From assembly GCA_021234155.1 (NCBI GenBank), contig JAJEKV010000543.1, forward strand, positions 87,911-151,910: a DNA stretch of 64,000 nt, in the 5' to 3' direction. Source of the stretch: Isoetes taiwanensis (Eukaryota; Streptophyta; Lycopodiopsida; Isoetales; Isoetaceae). Positions 1 through 9,465 of the stretch are shown here, piece after piece; the first letter of the stretch is position 1, and each line of letters opens with the position of its first letter. Under the pieces are notes generated by a model, which searched no databases, was not told the origin of the DNA, and saw only the letters and a list, made by a program, of their open reading frames with translations. The position numbers and the translations under genes are program-made.

Positions 1-133
1 TAGCGATGAAGCTAAAAAATCCAGGAATTGAAGCGGATAATATCGATCTAAGTCCAATTTCAGAAAAGCAAATCTCCAATTTCAGGAGATCGTATGGATT
101 TGAGAGAGCCAATATGGGTTTCAGAGAGCCAAT

Positions 134-710
134 ATGGACTACTTATTAGGACGATTTGAGAAATTGAGGATGAGTGAAGCTCTTTTACAATTTGCAGATG
201 AGCTGCCAGATTGGCTGTTAGAGGAGGGTGTGGAATGGGGTGATATCGAAAGGGCTGAATGGGATGATGCGGAATGGAAAGCACTGATGAACTGCAGCAA
301 TGGATCAGATGATTCTAATAACCGGAAGGAAAAGAAAAAACGGAAAGAGGCCTCAAGAGAGGGACGGAAAAGTAACAGCAGCATGCCGCACAGAGATTGT
401 CCGCGATGCAACAGCAGCAAGACCAAGTTCTGTTATTTCAATAACCATAGCAAGAACCAGCCATGCTACCGCTGCTCGAGCTGCGGCCGGCGCTGGATTC
501 ACGGTGGCTTGCTCAGATCTAATTACAAGAAGAAACCTCAAGTGTATCTATTGTGAGGGGACCAACGCCTTTCCGGTTTATGGTAAAAAAGGCAGCCTTC
601 ATTACACTTGCCCAGATTGTCAGCAACAATGGAGCCTTGATACCCAGAATCCTCCTTCGCCTCCACGTAAGTCTTCCTCCAAATCCTTCAAAAGGAAAAA
701 CAGAACCTAA
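134..710 (+). pseudogene. Dof-like zinc-finger gene with a second CxxC finger, frameshifted
   Basis: The frame from 134 to 556 encodes an acidic N-terminus, then a basic stretch, then a zinc finger with the exact Dof spacing C-x2-C-x21-C-x2-C (starts [16 protein letters not shown]), followed by RRWIHGG, close to the RYWTKGG of Dof proteins. Dof proteins are plant transcription factors that bind AAAG. This frame stops at 554-556. The frame that starts upstream and ends at 710 continues with a second finger, C-x2-C-x18-C-x2-C ([11 protein letters not shown] to CPDCQQQW), and a Lys/Ser tail. A single-base shift near 530 would join the two. Either the gene is broken or the joining is by an unseen intron. 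The usual Dof finger is single, so the second finger is unusual. I see the motifs directly; the link to Dof is by family knowledge. A zinc-ribbon protein of transposon origin is an alternative. Confidence 0.6.
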
Positions 711-839
711 CCCATTTTTTCTTTATCAAATCCTTCAACACCAAAACAATAACCTCACACATTTTTTCTTTATCAAACTTATATTATATGTATGGAAAAT
801 ATGTATGTTCTGTGTATATATATCTGATATTGTATAACT

Positions 840-1260
840 ATCAATTCATTATTTGCACTCCCCCTATCCTTTGCTATTCGTTGCTTTTGTATTCCCACTT
901 GTTATATTTATTTATATTTATATTTATATTTATATTTACAAGAAATTTATCGCGGCGGCCTTGGTAGTTCTAACCCTATAAAGTTGGCCCGAGTCGAAGT
1001 TCTAGTGTTGTTTAGTAATGGATTTATCATAGTTCGCATTTGCGCAAAAGGCTTTCTTGAATATATGGGCGGCGCTTCCTCATCGTAATATAGACCAGAT
1101 AATTTTAGAATCTTGCTCAAAATTTAAATGCTACCTGCATGGTACTAAGTAGTTGATCCTCGTTAAATTTAAATGCTACATGCCATGCATTAGGTTGCAA
1201 TTGTCCATCTCTTTATGCTAATACTTATGAAGACAATGCCACAGCTCAAGTGAACGTAGC
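840..1260. other. AT-rich spacer with a TTTATA microsatellite
   Basis: No gene is visible. A short run based on TTTATA lies at about 905-941. The rest is single-copy-looking sequence. Confidence 0.5.
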
Positions 1261-1630
1261 TTCTGCATTGGTTTTGGCACATCCCGCAATGCATCTGCAA
1301 GTTTCACAAAACCTGTGTGCAAATATGACGAACTGCTATCTTCATCTTTTTATGGTATTTTTGGACTGCCAGCGATATTGCTAGGTGGATCTAATGCCCA
1401 CTGCATTGCCCTCCAATGTATGCCATGGCAGTATAGACTGCAGGTCATACAGCTCGAGCAAAATACAGCTCGAGCAAAGTCCATGTCACCAGTTGCAACA
1501 ACATCCCTATACACGTGCAAAACAAACTTGGAATTTAGATCCTTCCATCTACTATTATCGTGAATATTATAAGCATTTACTTCCACCCAGGGATCATGAA
1601 TTCCCAAATCATGAGGTACAGCACCTAAGA

Positions 1631-1720
1631 CCTTTTTTATTCCCCATTTTCCCCCGACCAAATATCTTACCAATAATACCTTTTTTATTCCCCATTTTCC
1701 CCCGACCAAATATCTTACCA
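1631..1720. repeat. 48-bp-period tandem duplication inside the GBA2 fragment
   Basis: A 42-bp block at 1631-1672 recurs at 1679-1720 without visible change. The period is 48 bp, so 16 codons are duplicated in frame on the minus strand. Confidence 0.9.
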
Positions 1721-1746
1721 ACTCTGGTGTATGTGAAAGGGTTGCA

Positions 1747-1794
1747 GAATACTGAGCTCAAGCTTGGGGAGAATACTGAGCTCAAGCTTGGGGA
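1747..1794. repeat. 24-bp perfect tandem duplication inside the GBA2 fragment
   Basis: The block starting GAATACTGAGCTCAAG is present twice in a row (1747-1770, 1771-1794). It duplicates the codons for PKLELSI on the minus strand. Confidence 0.92.
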
Positions 1795-2159
1795 AAAGGC
1801 TAATAAGTGCAAATGATGCATAAAAATGCACGCCATAAGTGCACCACATGACATACTCCACACTTTCCAAATAAAGGAACTGGCCAATGTTTTCCTCCCC
1901 TTCAAGAAGCAGAGAAGTTCCGTAAGGGAATTCCAAAGGATCTGAACTTATTTTCTCGTCCAAAATGGCAGCCTGCATTGCTTTCAATAATTTTTCTGCA
2001 ATCTCTTCTTCTGTCTCAGAAAGATAGCAATTGTTGGGATCCACGCCTTTAGAATTTCCATTACCATTACTCTTTTGATCGGCATAACTACCATTCAGTG
2101 GCATCATCTCAATTTGAAGAAGTCAATTTGAAGAAGCTGTTACAAAGGAAGTATCTGGA

Positions 2160-2341
2160 GCAGAAAGTCCCCCTTACCCTGTAGTGGGGGACCACCATCT
2201 GAAAAGCACAAAAAACAGGTCAATTAAGTGGCACCTAGCTCACAAGTTGAGCAGAAAGTCCCCCTTACCCTGTAGTGGGGGACCACCATCTGAAAAGCAC
2301 AAAAAACAGGTCAATTAAGTGGCACCTAGCTCACAAGTTGA
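2160..2341. repeat. 91-bp perfect tandem duplication
   Basis: Two adjacent, apparently identical 91-bp copies, 2160-2250 and 2251-2341, each starting GCAGAAAGTCCCCCTTACCC. They lie just upstream (minus-strand sense) of the GBA2 fragment, probably in a former intron. Confidence 0.93.
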
Positions 2342-2593
2342 GAGGCTATGGAGTGTTGACCCTCCCTGGCTAAAAGATCAACAGGGGCAAAGTTCAGGAC
2401 CTCCAAATTCCTTAAGGGGAATTACTCCTTGAATATTCTAGTATTGATAATCGGAACTAGCACACTTGTGCTTAAGGCATAGAATATTACACAAGTACCA
2501 GAAAAAAAAGAAAAGGGATGCACAATCAATTTTCTTATATTCCAAGAACAAGGCAAATTACATCATGTGATATGACGGAGACTTTTGAATTCA

Positions 2594-2835
2594 AACTTGA
2601 GATCCCCAACCAATAATGATTACTGCAAAATGTGTCTGAAAGGCAACTTCTCTTTTGGACTCAAAGTTGTGATCCCCAACAAATGATGTGTACTGCAAAT
2701 GCTGAAATGCAACTTGTAATTTTGAACACCAAGTTGAGATCCGAACCAAAACCAAAAAACCAACAGGAAATATTCTGTAACTTCTGGAATGCAACTTCTT
2801 CCTTCAAAACAAAGTCGAAATCCCCAACCAAATAA
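2594..2835. repeat. Degenerate tandem repeat, about 70-80 bp, four copies
   Basis: Copies begin near 2597, 2663, 2735 and 2811 with versions of AGTTGAGATCCCCAACC. They continue with related text (CTGCAAAATG, AATGCAACTT). Copies differ by many substitutions and indels. No coding gene is recognised here or in 2342-2590, nor in 2836-3600. Confidence 0.7.
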
Positions 2836-3659
2836 CAGATACAGCCACCTTGAAAAGCAATTCCTGAAATCAGTATAGTCTTTCCACAATATCTTTCTGT
2901 TGTTCTATCACCTAAACTGTTTAAATCCTTTCTATAAAACTCTTCAGAACAACATATTTTCAAGTTAACCTGTCTCTTCAAGCCAAGATAAGGAATTTTC
3001 TCTGCACAAATGTCTGCCAATAAACCTCTGCCATTGTATCTTTGCTCTAACAAAACTGAATTTTAAGACCAAAATGAAACATTTTTGTGTACATTTCTGC
3101 CATCAAATCGCATCTACAAATGAAACTGGAATCTCAGTTTATGAAAAGAAACCTGTTGTGAGAATCGAAGGAAATTTGTTTGATACGCTCATGAAGAAGC
3201 CGACCCATCTTTTTTTGAATTTTTTCCTTCTTCTAGCCTGTCGCTGCATCACAACCCTGTTTTCTGCATCAAATGGCGCCCTTCTTCCTCACCGTCTTCC
3301 AATTATCTCTCCTCTTATGTTGGGATATGTGACACGGGTAAGGGATCAGGAAATCGGCAGAACAAAGCCCAAAATCAGAGGCAAACATGACGGATTTTTG
3401 GGAGGAAGCGGTGGCAAATAAGTCGATTATGCACTTGATTATGCACTTTGAACTGGAAGGAAGGTTCTGCAACTGCTAATACGAAACAGGATGAGAATAC
3501 TGTAGTAATGCTGCACTTTGAACTTGGTAGGAAAAGAAGGCAACCGCTACTAAAACAGAAACAACTTCTTGAAATCTTCAGAAGTTATAAGAAATCCTTC
3601 AACGAGCAACAGCCTCCATGATTAAAAAACATGCCAAGGTATGCCAATTTGAAATTAAA

Positions 3660-4160
3660 ATCAAGGATGTGGATGCGGGAGACTGTCGTGGAGGGCGTGA
3701 GTGTTTCTTTCTTTTGCAAAACCGACCTTGTAACTTGCTCCCTATGGTAATTTCGCCATTCCGGACGATTTGGCAGGGTCGATTTGCCATTTCGAACCTC
3801 CCCGGTGCCCAAACGACAAGACACGTGGTTTCTACAAAGTAGACCCGGGGCGCCAGCGGTTTGACAAGTTCTCCCGGGACCGACGGAATCTTTTGGGCCT
3901 TCCAAGAGGGGCCCTGAGCGGAGGATCCAACGGTGGATAGGGGAACCGGGCTCGGGAGGGTGGTCATTAGTCTGCGGCCCAGGGAGCCGCCAGAAGGGCT
4001 GCCTCGAGGAACTTTTTGGATCCCGCCTCTTGGGTCCGGACTCTCCCCTCTTGTGAGGATCCCCGCAAGGTCTGGCCTCGTTTTTGACTTGGGGAAGGGT
4101 GCATTTCGGTTACCCCGCAGCGGGCTGCCCCGGCCGATTCTAATGCTAACCCTTTGACCT
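3660..4160. other. GC-rich segment of unknown origin
   Basis: The segment is clearly richer in G+C and CpG than its surroundings and has a long minus-strand open frame (3599-4225, 208 codons) that I do not recognise. The protein is low in hydrophobic residues and rich in Arg, Pro and Gly, so the frame may be an accident of composition. A transfer from an organelle genome is possible but not shown. Confidence 0.4.
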
Positions 4161-4363
4161 TGGCCTCGTGACCGTAATAACAGATTATCCTTAATCACAA
4201 GAAGAGAAAGAAGATAGTGCTGCACCTTACATATGTCTCCAAACTCATGGATGCAATCAGATTTAAGGAAATCCTGGAATAGGTAGTGCCTCTTTTCTGC
4301 GGAGATAAGGGTACTGAAGCATTAAACAATATTGTACTGGGGTGGAGATAACTTCCGAAGCTT

Positions 4364-5720
4364 GTGCAATTGGTTTATAAACCATTCAATATTTTCGTGA
4401 ACAAAAGGATGCCTAAATGGCCCAGTAAGAGGCATAACTTCAAAAAATTTATTGATCCCAAGTATGGACATGTACTTACTACGGATATTGGTATTGTGAT
4501 GAATAGCAATCTCAGAAACCTTTTTAAGAAAGGTCTTAATCATGTCCCGCATAGAAAACCTGACATGAATGAGTGTTTGAAAACCGTTATGGAAGGTTTA
4601 AGCAATTTTTTCTCGCTACACAGATTTAAAGTGGAACCTATTGACTCACGCAGATTTCAGTTCATTCAGACAGCTGCTAGGGAACAAGCGTATGGTATGA
4701 TGAAAGCATACCTTAATAGTGCTGATGGCAAACCTGGCAAGCTGAGACACTACATCCTAGACGATGATAAAAAGGCAACTGATGATCTAGAATGGATTAA
4801 GGAAAATTTATACATTGCAGGGGTAGACAAAGCTGCCAATAACCCCAATTTCATGTGTCCTCTTCTTGCTAAAAATCTAGCATTAGAAAGACTAAACAGT
4901 GCAGACTTTTGCCCATCTAAATCCTCCAGCAGCGAGATTCTTACCACGGTGGCTGAGAATATTCAAAATTTATGGGACTTTGAAACGGACAGTATTAGTG
5001 ATCTCCCTTTGCCATATTTACTCTGCATTTTTAAAAGCACACAAGAGTAGTTTCCGTTGGATAACCAATGCACATAACTCCATTTTCTCTGATATAGCAG
5101 AGATCATTTCACATGGCCTGCATGCCATCATTAAATTATGGCCTGAGATTTCTAATGGCTTATGTGCTGGCATCAATATGTTCTGCAGAAAGGAATTCAG
5201 CCCTAATTGGATGATTAATTCTATCTATGATGTCGTATTAAATCTCCCCAGCAAAATTTATAATGTCTTTGTGGCTGATATCTGCAAATGCTATGAATCC
5301 ATTCCTTTAGAAGGTGAAAATGGCTTATGCCAAATCATTGAGAAAATCATAATCCTGGCCTTTCAGTTCCAAAAGAAAGCCAATAAGAACTTTAAATTCT
5401 GGTTCAAAAGAGTGAGCAACTTTAACGGAGGCTTCGAAACAAAGTGGGATACAAAAAGTAAACAACCAGACTGTTGGAAGGAAATGACCTGCCAAAACTT
5501 GGTGGATATGAATGTGTGGTTAATTAAAAACTGCTGGTTATGCAATGATGGAAAAACTTGGAGACAAGTCTGTGGCATTCCCATGGGCTTCTCCTGCTCA
5601 CCCAGCTGGTGTAATATCTATTTAGCATGGTATAAAATCAATTTCATACTTAGACTAGCAGACGAAGGCAGATATACAGACATGATGTATGATGTTTGGC
5701 GAATTAGATGTTTTTGCATA
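4364..5720 (+). pseudogene. Penelope-like element reverse transcriptase, truncated and frameshifted
   Basis: A frame from 4364 to 5050 has KKGLNHVPHRKPDMNECL, then GVDKAANNPNF, blocks like those in the N-terminal part of Penelope-like reverse transcriptases. The other frame picks up at about 5020 and runs to about 5720 with SFRWITNAHNSIFSDIAEII, then motif A (VADICKCYESIPL, catalytic Asp) and motif B (CGIPMGFSCSPSWCNIYLAW). The YxDD motif C and everything after are missing: sequence beyond 5720 is unrelated AT-rich DNA. A single frameshift lies near 5020-5040. No GIY-YIG endonuclease is visible. Penelope elements are known from conifers, which fits a gymnosperm. Motif reading is direct; the family call is from memory of the family and could be wrong in detail. 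Confidence 0.68.
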
Positions 5721-5750
5721 CGCGAAAATCTTCCGACGCCGGAAATTTTT

Positions 5751-5782
5751 TTTGCCGTATTTTTTACGTTTTATACGGCAAA
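5751..5782. repeat. Small perfect inverted repeat at the end of the reverse transcriptase fragment
   Basis: TTTGCCGTAT (5751-5760) and ATACGGCAAA (5773-5782) form a 10-bp stem with a 12-nt loop. It lies just after the point where the reverse transcriptase homology stops. Confidence 0.75.
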
Positions 5783-5864
5783 TATGTGTCGTATCATACA
5801 ATTTATACGTATTCCATATAAAACGTACAACGTATTGAACCTATCCCTGCACTAAACCAAATAA

Positions 5865-6901
5865 ATCTAAGCTCGAACAACTCCTTCAACTGCTTCTTGA
5901 GCTCTGCTAGCTCGAAAGTGCTCATTTTATAACGAGCTTTACTGGTCAGCTTTATGTCTACGATGCAAGAGTGATTTCACACTCTACGCCTCTATAGGGC
6001 AGAAGCTCTCAAATTTCATCCAAAAATATGTCATAGAACTCCCTGATCAACTTAGCAATTGGCCTCAACAACTGTTTTGACTTAGCATCCTTCTTCTTAC
6101 GACGGCCATCGGCATCAACGGCCTCCAAGAATGTAATCAACCTCATCCTTCATGATGCACTTAAGTAGCTGTTCTACTGACATGCATTACATTATAGAAA
6201 CAATTTTCTTATCTTTGACCATGAAATGCTTGCCATCCAGAGCCATAATTAAAATTCATACTTGTCGCAGTCGATCATTGCTTTAGCTGGCTTCAAGAAC
6301 TCCATACTCACTATAAGGTCATACTTCCTGATATCCATGATAATCCTGATGTGAAGATAATCAATGAGCTCCTTAATGGTGTGATTCACAAAATGAACAC
6401 CACGGTCACTAACAAATTCCACTGGATAATCGAAGTGAGTGATAATATACGTGTACAGAACCCTAACCGTACTACTTGCAGTGTTATCTGGGAGGGCGCG
6501 GACTTCTGCCTACTTAGTGGCATAGTTCGTGAAGACAATAATATAGTGTGCCTGGCTTTGTGTAGCTAGCGGATCCACGTGAGCAATAAAATCCATTCCC
6601 CATTTACTGAAGAGAAGTGTCGTGACTACTGGGGTTAGCCGTAAGGCATCATGGCAGTGGGTCGACTCAGGCGTTGACAGACATCACAAGTGCATGCATG
6701 AGCGTGAGCATCTTTGAAGAGCGTGGGCCAAAAATAGCTAGCCAAGAGTATTTTTTGTGCCGTGGCATCGCTGCTAAAATGGCCACTCCCCAAGCCTTCG
6801 TGGGCTTGCTGAACAATGCGTGGGATTTCATGGAGAATTCGAAGAACATACCTTCTAAGAATCATATCTTTGTCTCTTTTGTATAAGTGGCCAGGGACCA
6901 T
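5865..6901 (-). mobile_element. Ty3/Gypsy fragment: integrase joined to protease/RT remnants
   Basis: On the minus strand, 6901-6635 encodes the integrase zinc-binding region (HEGLGSGHFS, then WPTLFKDAHAHACTCDVCQR). From about 6620 to 6350 comes the integrase core (WGMDFIAHVDPLA, then FTNYATK, then HFDYPVEFVSDRGVHF with the second catalytic Asp). At about 6350 the same frame runs into KYDLIVSMEFLKPAKAMIDC, the C-terminal end of a Gypsy aspartic protease. Further on, near 5960-5870, comes YKMSTFELAELKKQLKELFE, the start of a Gypsy reverse transcriptase. The normal order is protease, RT, RNase H, integrase, so this is rearranged or a join of two copies. Several frameshifts and stops are present. 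No LTR was recognised. Confidence 0.8.
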
Positions 6902-6997
6902 GGTATAGTCACGAGCTTCTTAAAGGAACTGATGTTAAGGAATGACATTATTTGTAATATGAGGGATTGCATGAAGCCGACCCTTCAAGACACACCC

Positions 6998-7720
6998 AGC
7001 GTGAAAGATTCCCCTAGATTTTTGAAGATGAGCCCAAGGTTCCTTTAGATTCTGCAATATTCTATGTAGATTCTCCTAGATTCTTGTAGATTCAACAAAG
7101 ATTCCCCTAGATTCTCTAAGATTCTATCAAGATACCTCTCGATTCTCAAAGATTTTCCTACATTTTCTAAGATTCTCTTGAGATTCCCCTAGGTTTTCAA
7201 AGATTATCCCAAGATTCCTCTTGATTTTTTCAAGATTCCATGTAGATTCTCTTAGATTTTCCAAGATTCTATAAAGATTCTCCTAGAATCCTAAGATTCT
7301 CTTCAGATTCCTCTAGATTCTCTAAGATCCTATCAAGATTCCCCTAAATTCCTTTAGGTTCTTAAAGAGTTTATCAAGATTCCCTCAGATTCCCTTACAT
7401 TCATCAAAGATTCTCTCTCGAACCATGTAGATTTTCTTAGATTTTCCAATATTCTATAAAGATTCTTCTAGAATACCAAAGATTCTCTTGAGATTCCTCT
7501 AGATTCTTTAAGGCCCTGTGAAGATTCCCCTAGATTTTCCAAAATTGCACCAGGATTTCCATTACATTCTCAAAGGTGCTCTCTTGAGATTCCCATAAAT
7601 TCTCTAAGATTCTCATGATATTCTTATGGATTTCCTAAGATACTATAAAGATTCTCCTAGATTCCCTCAACTTACCATAGATTGCTTGAAACTCGAAGAT
7701 TCCAAAAAGATTCTTAATGT
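6998..7720 (-). repeat. GAATCT degenerate array, left (reads AGATTC on plus)
   Basis: About 720 bp made almost wholly of AGATTC or close variants every 10-20 bp, with linkers such as CCCTAG, TCCTAG and CTATAA. It is not a regular tandem repeat: spacing and linkers vary. It is the inverted counterpart of 32790-33415, and parts align between them, for example the AAAAAGATTCTTAATGTTCA end at 7707-7726. Confidence 0.85.
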
Positions 7721-7877
7721 TCAATTATGTTGGCTCCGACTGCGACAAAATAGCATCAAAGCACCACTCATTGGAAAGCTCTCGACGAGAGGAATCCAAG
7801 GGCGTGGGCCCTACCTTCATTCGACCCCTCTATCGCAAGCTACGTGCTTTTGAAGGCAATTAAATGAAAGGAATCTT

Positions 7878-7895
7878 CCTAAACCCTAAACCCTA
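7878..7895. promoter_or_regulatory. Telo-box-like sequence, left arm
   Basis: CCTAAACCCTAAACCCTA holds two and a half plant telomere units. Short units like this (telo-boxes) are known promoter elements of plant housekeeping genes. The same sequence sits at the matching place in the right arm. Confidence 0.55.
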
Positions 7896-8030
7896 CATAA
7901 GGACAGGTCAGAGCAAAATTGGAATGCAGCTACTGAAGAAATGAACACAACTGAGGAGTTTTGTCTATATGAAGAATCAACCGATTTTAGCTGTCTATCG
8001 TGGATGGCCATTTTTTGCCATGTTGATTGG

Positions 8031-9465
8031 ATAGGCATATTCACCCCTTATTCCTTAATCTACACCGTACGTAAAGTTCCTCGTTTGTGGGGTATGCAAG
8101 TACAAAATTTGCTATACTGTATAACAAGATTCGCAAAATACTATAAGATTTCAAGCGGAATACTATATGGTATTGATTTTATCGTGCAAAAAATACAATT
8201 ATGAGGGCTCTCGCTGCCCTACGTGCCCCCCCCGCGGGTGAATATGCACCCAAACCAAAGGGGGTTTTAAGGGGTTTTAATTTAAATGTGTTGGACCCAA
8301 TGGTTGTGTTAATTAATGTCAATGGTAGTTATGGTTGTTATGTGTTGGTTGTTATGTGTTGGTCGTTATGTGTTGGGGATTTAATTTTTTTATATGTTGG
8401 ATGTTAATGGTTAGTGTTGCAAAAAAAATCCCAGTGTGACAAAAATTTTAGAATTCAAAACCGAAAAAAAAAAAACTAGAATTCATTTGAGGCTTTCATT
8501 CATCTGTAGCTTTTGAATTTCATCACAATAAAATAAATAGAACATAAGTAAAAGTTACCATAAAGATAGAGCAGATTGATCCCATTATTCTGAAAGTCAT
8601 AAAGTTTGCAACATCCATACACAAATATTTTTCAACTGGAATTTAACAGCAGCCTTTGGCCTCCATGGATTCTTGTGGTGAGAAACCAAAGTGGAAAACT
8701 TTTCTGCTTGTTAGCACAAGGATCTAGAAGCCTTGGAATTTGCTTAATAACTTCCTCAAAATCTAAAAATGCATTGTAATTTTTTGCAAGCTTCATTCGG
8801 AATGAGCCATAAAACAATATCCAATAGCGCAATCCTGTATTAATCAGCTGATAGGATGTGAAAGCCTACCAAACCCGGCCGAAAAATTGCTGTTTTAGCA
8901 TAGATAACTTAACCAAACATATCCATATCATACACTATCAAAACGATCTCGGAGAAAGCTTTCCAACGCAATAAAAATCATCTCAAACAGAGCTCTGGAT
9001 CAAAAGTTATGATAAGAAATGTGTTGCCTGGGCGGAAATCAAGACTATATGCGCCCTTCAAGCCCTTCATGTGCCCATTATGCACCACACACACAAAAAA
9101 GAGAGCTTTTGTTGTGAGCCATTGGTTGTTGACCATTATGCACCACACGCACAAAAAAAGGGCTTTTGTTGTGAGCCATTGGTTGTTGCCCATTATACAC
9201 CACACACACAAAAAGAGGGCTTTTGTTGTGAGCCATTGGTTGTTGACCATTATACACCACACGCACAAAAAAAAGGGCTTTGTTGTGAGCCATTGGTTGT
9301 TGACCATTGGAAAAAAAAAGGCTAAAATCAATGGCTCAGAAATGGTGCACTCTAGATGTACGCATTAGTACATCCATTTGAATACATCACGAAATCATAG
9401 GAAAACCTTAGTGAAAAGCGTACAAAAACACAAAGAAAACCCCCTGTTATTATGCTACATATTCT
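8031..9465. mobile_element. Insertion present only in the left arm
   Basis: The arms agree up to the text GCCATGTTGATTGG (left 8017-8030) and again from TCTGATCTGATTAG (left 9464 on). In the right arm only about 35 bp separate these points; in the left arm 1.4 kb do. The inserted DNA has no recognisable gene. It includes a run of GTTATGTGTTGG repeats (8335-8380) and a 58-bp minisatellite (9075-9306). Its type is unknown, and the short stretch replaced means it is not a clean insertion. Confidence 0.6.
9075..9306. repeat. Minisatellite, about 58 bp, four copies
   Basis: Copies start near 9075, 9133, 9191 and 9248, each with CATTATRCACCACACRCAC, an A-run, then GCTTTTGTTGTGAGCCATTG. Differences are mainly in A-run length. 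Confidence 0.93.

Larger units (their letters stand above)
1350..2107 (-). pseudogene. Non-lysosomal glucosylceramidase (GBA2-type) fragment
   Basis: Read on the minus strand, 2107 to about 1790 gives an exon-like stretch with [19 protein letters not shown] and [21 protein letters not shown]. Then 1721 to about 1490 gives [33 protein letters not shown], and [21 protein letters not shown]. These are hallmark blocks of plant GBA2-family glucosylceramidases, which remove glucose from glucosylceramide at membranes. The copy is broken. PKLELSI is duplicated (1747-1794), the [15 protein letters not shown] block is duplicated in frame (1631-1720), a short duplication at about 1449-1480 shifts the frame, and the Trp codon of the following AVWP motif reads as TGA if that duplication is removed. 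The part between the LELSI and VRYL blocks is shortened and shifted in frame. The assignment is secure from motif order; that it is non-functional is inferred from the lesions. Confidence 0.85.

Noticed and set aside
3599-4225. 208-codon minus-strand gene
   Set aside because: No recognisable domain, odd composition, and the GC-rich DNA would lack stops by chance. Kept only as a segment note.
6998-7720. CRISPR-like regular repeats
   Set aside because: Units are 6 bp with irregular spacing and no constant repeat-spacer form, and the DNA is plant nuclear.
7878-7895. Interstitial telomere remnant
   Set aside because: Only about two and a half units; a telo-box promoter motif is enough to explain it.
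9009-9368. Open frames across the minisatellite on both strands
   Set aside because: They arise because the 58-bp repeat lacks stops in several frames; the proteins are pure repeat translations.
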